Assembly (NCBI GenBank): GCA_021154885.1
Contig: JAJKHS010000086.1
Span: 1 to 43,727 of the forward strand
DNA length: 43,727 bases
Reading direction: 5' to 3'
Source: Thermoanaerobaculum sp.
Lineage (GTDB): Bacteria > Acidobacteriota > Thermoanaerobaculia > Multivoradales > UBA5704
The position numbers and the translations under genes were made by a program. Within the stretch, counting starts at the first letter, position 1. The number at the start of each line of letters is the position of its first letter. Of this stretch, positions 1 through 6,690 are shown one piece after another. The notes beneath the pieces are model-generated. The model did not search any database and was not told the origin of the DNA. It was given only the letters and a program-made list of their open reading frames with translations.

Positions 1-249
1 GAGATCAACTTCCTCACCTTCAGCATCGCCACTGGAGGCTACGACGACAAGCCGCTCGTCTGGCTTCCCTGCGTCGATTGGGACGGCCTCGCCTTCCGGG
101 CGCGCAAGGGCGATCAGGTCGAGGTCACCGGCTACTTCGAGTTCCGCACCTACACCGACAAGAAGGACGGCCAGGACAAGACCGTCCGCCAGATCGTGGT
201 CACGAACTTCCGCATCCGCAAGACGAAGATCCGCCACGAGGCCGACTAA
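1..249 (+). CDS. ssb: single-stranded DNA-binding protein, 3' part
   Basis: The gene enters from the left edge in frame 1 and stops with TAA at 247-249, leaving 82 residues. The fragment has the alternating beta-strand pattern of an SSB OB-fold: NFLTFSIAT, a hydrophobic WLPCVDWDG stretch, GDQVEVTGYFEFRTY, then a charged loop (TDKKDGQDK) and RQIVVTNFRI. The family binds single-stranded DNA during replication and conjugative transfer. The usual acidic C-terminal tail of a host SSB is absent; the protein ends in RHEAD, which suggests an element-borne paralogue. It lies before the putative replication/transfer origin, which suits a role on single-stranded transfer intermediates. The start and N-terminal half are outside the window. 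Confidence 0.72.
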   Translation, partial: EINFLTFSIATGGYDDKPLVWLPCVDWDGLAFRARKGDQVEVTGYFEFRTYTDKKDGQDKTVRQIVVTNFRIRKTKIRHEAD

Positions 250-282
250 TCCGACACGGTCCCGACCCCCGCCGGCTCCCCG

Positions 283-330
283 GGCCGGCCCCCGCCCGGG
301 GGCTGGCCCGCCCCTGCCTTTCCTCTTCTT
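283..330 (+). terminator. probable terminator after ssb
   Basis: A 12-base inverted repeat with one mismatch (283-294 and 297-308) forms a very GC-rich hairpin 34 bases after the ssb stop. It is followed by a pyrimidine-rich stretch with several T runs (309-330) rather than a clean T tract. It probably separates ssb from the origin region. Confidence 0.5.
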
Positions 331-439
331 CCACAAAGCCACGCAGTCCCGGCACTCACGCCCAACGCATACGCCCTGGCGATTGGCCCTAACGGGCTCC
401 AGGCTTGTACATGGACCGCGCCAGCGGATCGAAGGACAA

Positions 440-615
440 GGGATGAATCAGAGCGTTTCATCCTCCAGGTCGTGGAAGCAGCTCCTTCCCTTGATGAGGA
501 CCACTCCCCAGAAAGCTACTAACATCCAAAGCGCGAGCGTTTCATCTCCACATGGAAGAGCGTGGCCGCAAGCGATTTATCCCCAGAGCACCTGAAACGC
601 GAGTGATTCATCCTC
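440..615 (+). repeat. iteron-like repeats, possible replication origin
   Basis: Four imperfect direct copies of GCGAGCGTTTCATCCYCC occur at 449-466, 532-549, 567-584 and 598-615. A fifth, inverted, partial copy (441-450, GGATGAATCA) abuts the first, giving a small palindrome with GGATGAA and TTCATCC arms. The stretch lies between ssb and the mobilization genes, with no credible ORF. Repeated direct sites beside ssb and a primase gene are typical of iteron origins or partition/regulator sites. Which protein binds them cannot be read from the sequence. A 17-base exact match to copy 2 recurs inside trbG (15660-15676). Confidence 0.5.
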
Positions 616-674
616 CCACGAGTCAAGGCGCGCGCACCTTCCCTCTCACCCCGCCTCCCTCTCCTTCACCTGGC

Positions 675-702
675 GAATAACTCACGATCCTGTTAGCCTT
701 GA
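675..702 (+). promoter_or_regulatory. operator site A (28-base motif) before mobilization genes
   Basis: GAATAACT at 675-682, then 8 bases, then TGTTAGCCTTG starting at 691. The left half is identical to the other five copies of the element-wide motif and the 16-base half-site spacing is the same. The right half is diverged from TGTAAGTTATTC. It lies about 130 bases before the MobC-like start and overlaps the candidate nick sequence, so it could couple transcription of the mobilization genes to relaxosome assembly. Confidence 0.55.
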
Positions 703-767
703 GTAAGCGGTGAGCAGCCGGTGCAAGCCGTGTTTTACGGGCCTAGATAAATCGAGGCCCGTAAAAC
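686..767 (+). other. candidate oriT (nick-like sequence plus inverted repeat)
   Basis: GATCCTGT at 686-693 matches the IncP/MOBP nick consensus YATCCTG|Y in seven of eight positions. It is followed by a perfect 13-base inverted repeat, GTTTTACGGGCCT at 732-744 and its complement at 755-767, with a 10-base A/T-rich loop. Inverted repeats beside the nick site are the usual binding sites of relaxosome accessory proteins. A MobC-like gene and a P-type relaxase gene start immediately downstream. The nick assignment and strand are inferences; the 40-base gap between nick and repeat is longer than in RP4. Confidence 0.5.
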
Positions 768-833
768 CAAGGGCCATCGCCAAGGCGACGGCCAGGCGGC
801 TCGCAAGCGATCCCCGGAGGAGAGAAACCCACG

Positions 834-1208
834 ATGAAATACCACCCGAGCTCTCGACGAGGTAGAGCCCCCAAGGATCCCTCTCGCAGGCGAAAAACCG
901 TCCTGAAGGTCTATGCATCGCCCTCTCAAGCTGCCCTAATCCGAAGGCGAGCCCGGCGCGCTGGCCGCACCGTTTCATCTTTCCTTCTCGCCGCCGGCCG
1001 TGAGCCCGGGGCAATTCGCTTGGTTCCGCCGATCAACCGCGAAGCCTTCGCCAACCTCTCGCGGATTGGCGGTCTCCTCAATCAACTCGATCGCCACCTC
1101 AACGCCGGGATCCAGCTCCCGTTTGGCGGCCCCATGCCCGATCTGTTCGAGCTCGCCGGGCTGCTCCTCCTCGTCCGGCAACAGCTTCTCGGGCTTGACA
1201 CCAAGTGA
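834..1208 (+). CDS. mobC: MobC-like relaxosome accessory protein
   Basis: A 124-residue basic protein. The N-terminal 35 residues are Arg/Lys-rich. A ribbon-helix-helix-like segment follows (TVLKVYASPSQAALIRRRAR, then GRTVSSFLLAAG). The C-terminal half carries the MobC signature order INREAFANLSRIGGLLNQL..HLN and a final LLLLVRQQLLGL helix. MobC-type proteins bind oriT and help the relaxase open the nick region. The start ATG has GGAGGAG about ten bases upstream. The last codons overlap the relaxase start by four bases (GTGA), so the two are translationally coupled. The candidate oriT inverted repeat lies 65 bases before the start. Confidence 0.75.
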   Translation: MKYHPSSRRGRAPKDPSRRRKTVLKVYASPSQAALIRRRARRAGRTVSSFLLAAGREPGAIRLVPPINREAFANLSRIGGLLNQLDRHLNAGIQLPFGGPMPDLFELAGLLLLVRQQLLGLDTK

Positions 1209-4200
1209 TCCAGAAAATCCCTGAGAGGACCAACCAACCGCTCGACCTGGTCACTTACCTGCTCCGGCCGGACAAGGGCTATGTGATCGGAAACACCTTC
1301 ATCACACAATCACTTACCCCGCAGGGGTTCCTGTCCGAGCTCAACACCTACAGCGACCTCAATCCCCGGGTTGAGCACCTCGTCTCGCACATGTCCCTTC
1401 GCCTCGCTCCCGGAGAGCACCTCACCGACGAGCAGTTCCAGGTGATCGCGGCCGATTACCTGAGAGGTCTTGGCTATGGCGACTGCCCGTATTTCGTGGT
1501 TCGCCATACCGACGCCAATTCCGAGCACATCCACATCGTGGTCTCCCGGATCGCTCGTGACGGACACTGCGTTTCAGACTCTTTTGAGCGGATGCGCGGA
1601 GAGAAACTGGTTCGCCAGTTCGAGCGTCAATACGGACTCAGGCAGGTTCCTTCAAGCGACGCATCCAACCGACAGTCGCTGACTCGCGGGGAGCTTGCCC
1701 AGGCCCTGCGCACCCAGGAGCCAAGCGCCCGGCAGGCCCTCCAAGAGATCGTGTCTCAAGCCGCCCGAGAAGCCCAGGACTTTCCTGACTTCGTCGAGCG
1801 CCTGAAGGCCGAGGACGTCTTTCTGCTCGTTCACCTCGATCGCATGGGACGACTCCACGGGTACAGCTATGAGCTTGAGGGCTACGCGATGAGCGGCACG
1901 CAGCTCGGCCGCGGCTTCACCCTTCGGGGAATTGAGCAAGGGTATGGCATCCTGCCGCAGCCCGAAGCCCACGCTGACCTCCTGGCTCGCATCGCGCGAC
2001 CTTCGGAATTCGCGGGGGAACCTTCGGCAGAGATCTCCGGGACCTCAGGCGACCCCCTGGATCAACTCCGAGTCGCCGTGCGAGACGCCCTTACCGCCGC
2101 CAGTACCTTCGATGACTTCGCAGATCGCCTCGCCACCACAGGGATACAGCTCGAGCTTCAACCCGACAGCCTCGGACGGCCCCACGGTCTCATCTATGCG
2201 ACGAACGATCATCGTGTCAGCGCCAGCACCTTGGACAAGGACTTCACGCTCGGAGCACTGAAGCGCCGAGGTCTCGTTGCGAGCGAGAAGAGTGATTCAC
2301 CCGACGATGCGCCAGACTCGATTCCCGCTCCCTCTCGATCGCGGGATGATACCGCCCACGAGCTCCTGCGCATCGTTGACCAAGTCGCTGCCACCTCCGC
2401 CGACTTCCGAACCTTTCGTGACGAGATGCTGAGCTTCGGCGTGCGTCTGGAGGTTCACTACAGTCAGGTGGGAAAGCCGAGCGGACTTACCTATCATCTG
2501 GACAGATTTCGCTGGGCAGGAAGTGACCTGGGTACCGCCTACACTCTGCGAGGGCTCAAGAACACCCGAGGCCTCGCGCCAGAGCCCGACCCGGCTTCTC
2601 TGCGAGCGGCGCAGGAAGCTCTCGCGACCCTTCTACGCAAGCACGCCGGCCAAGCCGTAACCTTCGAAGATCTCCAGGCCGCTTGCGCAGCCGAGGGCAT
2701 CACACTGCGCCTCTACCTGAGCTCTGAAAAGGCGGTCGGAATCGGCTACACCTACAAGGGCCAATACTTCAAGGCGCGATCTCTCGACAACGACTTTACC
2801 CTGGTGGGGCTCCGGGAGACGTTTCACCTCGTCCCGGACCTCAAGATCCCCGAGACCCGTAAGACCGCCGTTGAGCTCCAGGCAACCTCAGAGGATGAAG
2901 ATGCAATGCACAGAGTGCGCCTACGAGTCCCCTCCCATCCCCACCTGCGCGAGGCCAGCCGCCAAGAGCTCACCGCCATCGCCCATCAGGCCGCCCGGCC
3001 CGGCTCGCCCCCCACCTTCACCCAATTCGGCGAGGCTCTCGCGGCCCAGGGCGTCGACCTTCGTCTCTACACCAGGGAGGGCGTGCCCGTGGGCGTTTCG
3101 TATCGCTACAAGGGCGAGACCTTTGCCGCCCGAGCTCTCGGGCCGGAATTCACGCTACGTGGCCTGCGAACCCACTTCGAGATCCCCATCGCGGATACCG
3201 ACCGTGACTACGTCAAAAGCATCTCGACGGAGTCCACCCGCGACACCCCGCCGCCCGACGACACCGAGGTTCGCAATACCCTGACACCGGTGATCCTGAC
3301 CGTCGCCGCGAGCTCAGAGGACGCCAGCGAGTTCCTGGCGCTGCTTGAAGAGCAGGGTATCGGCCTGCGCCTGTACCTCACTGCCGAGGGCCAACCAAGG
3401 CGTCTCGCCTACGAATACGACCAGATCTTCTACACCCCGAAACAACTCGGAGCCGAGGTGGACCTGCCCAATCTCGTCCGCCAGTACGGTTTGAGGTTCG
3501 ACCCCAGAGACGATCGCCCTGTCTTCGAGGCGTGCGGGGTGCCTCTGGCAAAAAATGCGACCGTGACCCGCACCGACTTCGTGCCCTATGTAGGCGAGGC
3601 CGTGGCGGCGGCCGCGGCCGATGCGCCTGACCTGCCCCGATTCATCGAGAACCTCAATCGAGCCGCGATCAAGCTCCATCTCCTGACCCCGGCCAACGAG
3701 CCCTCGAAGATCGTCGGGATCACCTACGAGCATAAAGACGTCTTCGTCTCGGCGCGCTCGTTAGGGCCCGAATACACCTTTGGCGGTCTTCAGAGCCACT
3801 TCGGCGTCACCATCGATCTCCTCCGCGACGCGGACCTGGTGCGTGACCTCTCGCGGGCTCTGCCCGAAACTCCACCGGCTGACCCCAGAGACGCCTGGGA
3901 AGAGATCCGTGACCGCCTGACTCTGGTCGCCACTGAAGCCGACGATTTCGTGACCTATGTGGCTCGCCTCGAAGAATCCGGCATTCATCCCATCGTGCGC
4001 GTCGACGACGCGGACCGCATGGTCGGGATCACCTACCGCGTCGCCGGGCGAGAGCTCCGCGATCAGCAGCTCGGCCCGGACTTCACCCCCGCCGGACTCC
4101 ACCAGGCGTATGGCCTCGCGCCGCAGGCGTCGGACCGGGAGCGGCTCGGCCCCAACGTCATTCGCGAGGAGGAATGGACCCGTATCCTCGCCGGTCGCCT

Positions 4201-6040
4201 GGAGGTCGCCACCGGCCAGGCTGGGGCAGTCCAGCGGTATGCTGCGCAGAGCCTGCGCCGCGATCCTGTCCAGGCGCTGCGGACCGTCGCCAACGCGCAG
4301 TATCTGTTGAGTGCCGCCGTCAATCCGCGCCTCGCCGTCCGGGCCGCGATGACTCACCTGCCCGCCGGCCGCCTGCTCAACGACGCACTGTCTTTCGCTG
4401 CCGCCTTCCGCTCCCCGGTCGCCGCTACCGTCTTTGGTCTAAGAATGGCGTCCAGGGGCTTCGCCGCCGCGGCCCGAGCTCGCCAACCGGAGATTCCCGG
4501 CTTTGACGCCGTCGCGCGCCAGGTCCTGGGGACCTTCCTCGCCGCCGCCGGGCAAGGGGCTCCCTCCGCCGCCGTCTTCGCCCATCGACTCCGCCTTGCC
4601 GGCATCGAGCCCCAACTCGTGATGGAGGCTTCCCGGCCAACGCTGTACTACCAACTCGCCGACCGCTTGATCCCGGCCGGTGACCTCGGAGAGAACTTCA
4701 CCCTGGCGGCACTCGCCCGCCAATACGGAGGAGACCATGCAACCACCGCTGCCGACCTCGACCCCCACTGGCGCACCGACCTTTCCCACTCCAACGCCAC
4801 CGAGCGGCGATCCCCTTCCCTCGCTGATCGGTCACCTCTCGCAGCTCCTTCGTCAGTTGGAGACGCCGCCGCAGCTCCAGCCCGGAGAGTTGAAGAACCT
4901 GATGGAGCTCCTGCGCGCCCTTCATCGCCAGAACACCGCCTTGATCTCGCGGCCCCGGACGACTGTGCCGTGGCCCCAACTGGTGATCCTCACCTCGCTG
5001 CCGGTCCTCGCAGTGCTTCTGATCCTGACCTTCCTGCGTCCGAGCTGGCTCGTGCCGCAGCCGAACCTCATCCAGGTGCTCGAACAACAGCATCGATCGT
5101 CGACGCTGCCACCGAGCCACCTGCGGTCGACACCGAAACCGTGAGACGACAGATGGACGCCCTGCGCTGCGGCCGGTTCGATCTGCGAGTTGACATGCCA
5201 GGTGCGCGCCCCGCCTTCCATCGAGGGCTCAGCGAGGAGCAAGTCGCCGCTTCAATCCCGCAGATCTGCCATGACATGAGCGCGGGTGCCACAATCGGCA
5301 TTCGTCCCTCGGCAGACCCGGGCGTTCAACTCCTACGCGATCTCGCCCCGGAACAGATTGCGCAGGCCTCCCGGCTGGGCTTCGAGCCGGCCTTGACCGT
5401 TGAGACCTCGCCGGGCCGGTTCGATGTCTGGATCCGCCACCTCGCCCCGGGCGCCGAGCCTCCGCCTCCCGAGATTCTTAACTATGCGAGGCGAGGGTTG
5501 CGTATGGAGTACGGACTGCCCTCGGCGCTCAAGGATGGCGCCTATGGACGGCTGGCCGGCATCCCGGGAGAACAGTTCACCCCCCGTCTCGACCTTAGAG
5601 CAGGCTCGACGTACGGCCGCGCTCACGAGTACATTCACCTCTTGGCCGACCATCGGGTCGAAGCACAGGCCACGCTTCATGCGGGGCTGGCGCGACTCAA
5701 CCTTCCCACGCCCCATGACTTTCACCAACAACACCCAACCCTCTCACGCCGCGAAAGCGATCTGCTGTGGGCGCAGCGAGCCCACGAAAGCCGTCTTCCA
5801 GCTCATCAGGTCTTGAGTGCCCTGGCGGCTGGCCGGGAGAGAGCGCACGAACCGCAAAGCGCACTGCGCTACGCCTCGAATCTCTACTCGGTGATGCTGC
5901 GCGGTGCCGAGCGTCTTGGCCCCGCCGCCGCCCAGGCAGCCACTCTGCGCGCCCTCTCGACGGCCACCGGCGCCCCGATCATGCTCTTGCGTTTAGCGCT
6001 CGGCGTAGCCCGGCCGCTCCTGCGGGTCTTCCGTCCCTAG
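1205..6040 (+). CDS. mobA: relaxase-primase fusion (MobA-RepB type) with tandem repeats
   Basis: A 1611-residue protein starting at a GTG overlapping the mobC stop. Residues 1-150 are a MOBP/VirD2-like relaxase: a candidate catalytic Tyr in LVTYLLRP (about residue 18), motif II around SHMSLRLAPGE, and the metal-binding histidine motif HTDANSEHIHIVVSR (about 100-114). Residues about 178-980 hold eight copies of a roughly 75-residue unit spaced about 100 residues apart; its core is an LxxxGI segment, a GxxxGxxY strand and LGxxFTLxGL. A helical stretch (987-1095) and a ninth unit (1098-1176) follow. After a Pro/Ala-rich linker (1180-1312), residues 1313-1611 resemble the RepB-type primase (IGIRP..GVQLLRDL, ALTVETSPGRFDVWIRHL, GRLAGIPG). 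The usual DD pair appears as RD here, so catalysis is uncertain. The linker DNA also encodes another protein in a second frame. Confidence 0.85.
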   Translation: MIQKIPERTNQPLDLVTYLLRPDKGYVIGNTFITQSLTPQGFLSELNTYSDLNPRVEHLVSHMSLRLAPGEHLTDEQFQVIAADYLRGLGYGDCPYFVVRHTDANSEHIHIVVSRIARDGHCVSDSFERMRGEKLVRQFERQYGLRQVPSSDASNRQSLTRGELAQALRTQEPSARQALQEIVSQAAREAQDFPDFVERLKAEDVFLLVHLDRMGRLHGYSYELEGYAMSGTQLGRGFTLRGIEQGYGILPQPEAHADLLARIARPSEFAGEPSAEISGTSGDPLDQLRVAVRDALTAASTFDDFADRLATTGIQLELQPDSLGRPHGLIYATNDHRVSASTLDKDFTLGALKRRGLVASEKSDSPDDAPDSIPAPSRSRDDTAHELLRIVDQVAATSADFRTFRDEMLSFGVRLEVHYSQVGKPSGLTYHLDRFRWAGSDLGTAYTLRGLKNTRGLAPEPDPASLRAAQEALATLLRKHAGQAVTFEDLQAACAAEGITLRLYLSSEKAVGIGYTYKGQYFKARSLDNDFTLVGLRETFHLVPDLKIPETRKTAVELQATSEDEDAMHRVRLRVPSHPHLREASRQELTAIAHQAARPGSPPTFTQFGEALAAQGVDLRLYTREGVPVGVSYRYKGETFAARALGPEFTLRGLRTHFEIPIADTDRDYVKSISTESTRDTPPPDDTEVRNTLTPVILTVAASSEDASEFLALLEEQGIGLRLYLTAEGQPRRLAYEYDQIFYTPKQLGAEVDLPNLVRQYGLRFDPRDDRPVFEACGVPLAKNATVTRTDFVPYVGEAVAAAAADAPDLPRFIENLNRAAIKLHLLTPANEPSKIVGITYEHKDVFVSARSLGPEYTFGGLQSHFGVTIDLLRDADLVRDLSRALPETPPADPRDAWEEIRDRLTLVATEADDFVTYVARLEESGIHPIVRVDDADRMVGITYRVAGRELRDQQLGPDFTPAGLHQAYGLAPQASDRERLGPNVIREEEWTRILAGRLEVATGQAGAVQRYAAQSLRRDPVQALRTVANAQYLLSAAVNPRLAVRAAMTHLPAGRLLNDALSFAAAFRSPVAATVFGLRMASRGFAAAARARQPEIPGFDAVARQVLGTFLAAAGQGAPSAAVFAHRLRLAGIEPQLVMEASRPTLYYQLADRLIPAGDLGENFTLAALARQYGGDHATTAADLDPHWRTDLSHSNATERRSPSLADRSPLAAPSSVGDAAAAPARRVEEPDGAPARPSSPEHRLDLAAPDDCAVAPTGDPHLAAGPRSASDPDLPASELARAAAEPHPGARTTASIVDAATEPPAVDTETVRRQMDALRCGRFDLRVDMPGARPAFHRGLSEEQVAASIPQICHDMSAGATIGIRPSADPGVQLLRDLAPEQIAQASRLGFEPALTVETSPGRFDVWIRHLAPGAEPPPPEILNYARRGLRMEYGLPSALKDGAYGRLAGIPGEQFTPRLDLRAGSTYGRAHEYIHLLADHRVEAQATLHAGLARLNLPTPHDFHQQHPTLSRRESDLLWAQRAHESRLPAHQVLSALAAGRERAHEPQSALRYASNLYSVMLRGAERLGPAAAQAATLRALSTATGAPIMLLRLALGVARPLLRVFRP
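4737..5144 (+). CDS. mobB: MobB-like membrane protein encoded inside the relaxase gene
   Basis: A 135-residue ORF in a different frame from the relaxase-primase gene, lying over its low-complexity linker. Its ATG has a strong Shine-Dalgarno (GGAGGAG at 4727-4733, three bases before the ATG). Residues 1-35 are Pro/Thr-rich, 35-75 form an amphipathic helical region (LIGHLSQLLRQLE.. and LKNLMELLRALHRQ), and about 85-105 form one hydrophobic membrane segment (LVILTSLPVLAVLLILTFL). The stop TGA overlaps an in-frame internal GTG of the relaxase gene (GTGA, 5141-5144). In RSF1010/R1162, MobB is likewise encoded within mobA in another frame, spans the membrane, and aids relaxase delivery to the secretion channel. 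Position, overlap and topology match that arrangement; sequence homology cannot be judged here. Confidence 0.72.
   Translation: MQPPLPTSTPTGAPTFPTPTPPSGDPLPSLIGHLSQLLRQLETPPQLQPGELKNLMELLRALHRQNTALISRPRTTVPWPQLVILTSLPVLAVLLILTFLRPSWLVPQPNLIQVLEQQHRSSTLPPSHLRSTPKP
5141..6040 (+). CDS. repB': RepB'-like primase from an internal start of the relaxase gene
   Basis: An internal GTG in the relaxase-primase frame (codon 1313) overlaps the stop of the embedded mobB-like gene as GTGA, the same coupling used at 1205. Initiation here would yield a separate 299-residue primase, close to the 323-residue RepB' of RSF1010, which is also made from an internal start of mobA-repB. Motifs seen are IGIRPSADPGVQLLRDLAPEQ (an altered DDL site), ETSPGRFDVWIRH (the TSPGN-type motif) and AYGRLAGIPG. 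Such primases start complementary-strand synthesis at single-strand initiation sites. Separate production is an inference from the overlap. Confidence 0.55.
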   Translation: MRRQMDALRCGRFDLRVDMPGARPAFHRGLSEEQVAASIPQICHDMSAGATIGIRPSADPGVQLLRDLAPEQIAQASRLGFEPALTVETSPGRFDVWIRHLAPGAEPPPPEILNYARRGLRMEYGLPSALKDGAYGRLAGIPGEQFTPRLDLRAGSTYGRAHEYIHLLADHRVEAQATLHAGLARLNLPTPHDFHQQHPTLSRRESDLLWAQRAHESRLPAHQVLSALAAGRERAHEPQSALRYASNLYSVMLRGAERLGPAAAQAATLRALSTATGAPIMLLRLALGVARPLLRVFRP

Positions 6041-6111
6041 CTGGAGCATTTAGCTTTCTCTTGAAGGCGCTCGCGAGTTACGTATCCTGAACAAACGGCG
6101 CAAATGGAGCG

Positions 6112-6142
6112 CTATCTATGGCAATCCCTTGATTGCTGATAG
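6112..6142 (+). promoter_or_regulatory. hairpin in the mobA-traF intergenic region
   Basis: Nested inverted repeats: GCAATC-CCTT-GATTGC (6121-6136) flanked by CTATC (6112-6116) and GATAG (6138-6142). There is no T tract, so a regulator site or weak terminator between the mobilization and transfer operons is possible. It lies 26 bases before operator site B. Confidence 0.3.
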
Positions 6143-6167
6143 GAGTGTGCCAGCGGGCCGTTTTGCA

Positions 6168-6195
6168 GAATAACTATTCCGCCTGTAAGCTATTC
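6168..6195 (+). promoter_or_regulatory. operator site B before traF
   Basis: GAATAACT (6168-6175), 8 bases, then TGTAAGCTATTC (6184-6195): the most symmetrical copy of the motif. The motif ends three bases before the traF ATG at 6199, leaving no room for a Shine-Dalgarno sequence. A -35-like TTGCAG is at 6163-6168. If the right half contains the -10, the transcript would be leaderless or nearly so. Confidence 0.65.
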
Positions 6196-6198
6196 TCC

Positions 6199-6690
6199 AT
6201 GCGCCGTGTCTCTTGGCTCCTTGCCCTCCTTTTTGCATTGTCTTTCCTGCGGTGGAACGCCAGCCCTTCGATGCCGCGCGGACTCTACCTCCTCGTCCCT
6301 TTCCCTCCCACGTTGGGGGAGATGGTGATGGCCTGTCCACCTCCTGAGGAAGCTTGTCTCGCGGTGGAGCGCCACTACCTCGCACGGGGTGGTCCTTGCG
6401 CCTGCGGCACCGCCCTTCTGGTCAAGTACATCGCGGGCGCTCCAGGAGATCGCATCACGTTCGATCGAGCCGGCATCCGAGTCAACGGCATTCCCCTACC
6501 CAGCTCCGCCCCACTCGACGCCGATTCCAGAGGACGGCCCATGACACCCGCTACGGGCTCCTTCCAACTCGCTCCCCACCACTTCTGGCTCACCGGTCTT
6601 GATGCCCGAAGCTGGGACTCCCGTTATTTCGGCCCCATTCCTGCCAGCTCCATCCATGGAGTCGTGCGCCCGCTTTGGGTTCGCCGATGA
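6199..6690 (+). CDS. traF: TraF-like conjugative signal peptidase (S26 family)
   Basis: A 163-residue membrane protease. An N-terminal segment (WLLALLFALSFLRW) precedes the serine motif SPSMPRGLYLL; the catalytic Lys lies in VKYIAGAPGD; DSRYFGPIPASSI is the conserved C-terminal box. In IncP systems TraF cleaves and cyclises the TrbC pilin. The ATG at 6199 is chosen because a longer frame upstream would read through operator site B, and the signal-anchor segment follows directly. The stop overlaps the traG start (ATGA). It is first in the traF-traG operon and is probably controlled by site B. Confidence 0.85.
   Translation: MRRVSWLLALLFALSFLRWNASPSMPRGLYLLVPFPPTLGEMVMACPPPEEACLAVERHYLARGGPCACGTALLVKYIAGAPGDRITFDRAGIRVNGIPLPSSAPLDADSRGRPMTPATGSFQLAPHHFWLTGLDARSWDSRYFGPIPASSIHGVVRPLWVRR

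Noticed and set aside
3314-4357. Long minus-strand open frames opposite the relaxase gene
   Set aside because: They mirror the strong plus-strand coding frame of a GC-rich gene, lack ribosome-binding sites and have Arg/Gly/Val-rich composition without motifs.
6082-6089. TATCCTGA as a second nick-like site
   Set aside because: The base after the nick is a purine, no sizable inverted repeat is placed as in oriT, and it lies after rather than before the mobilization genes.
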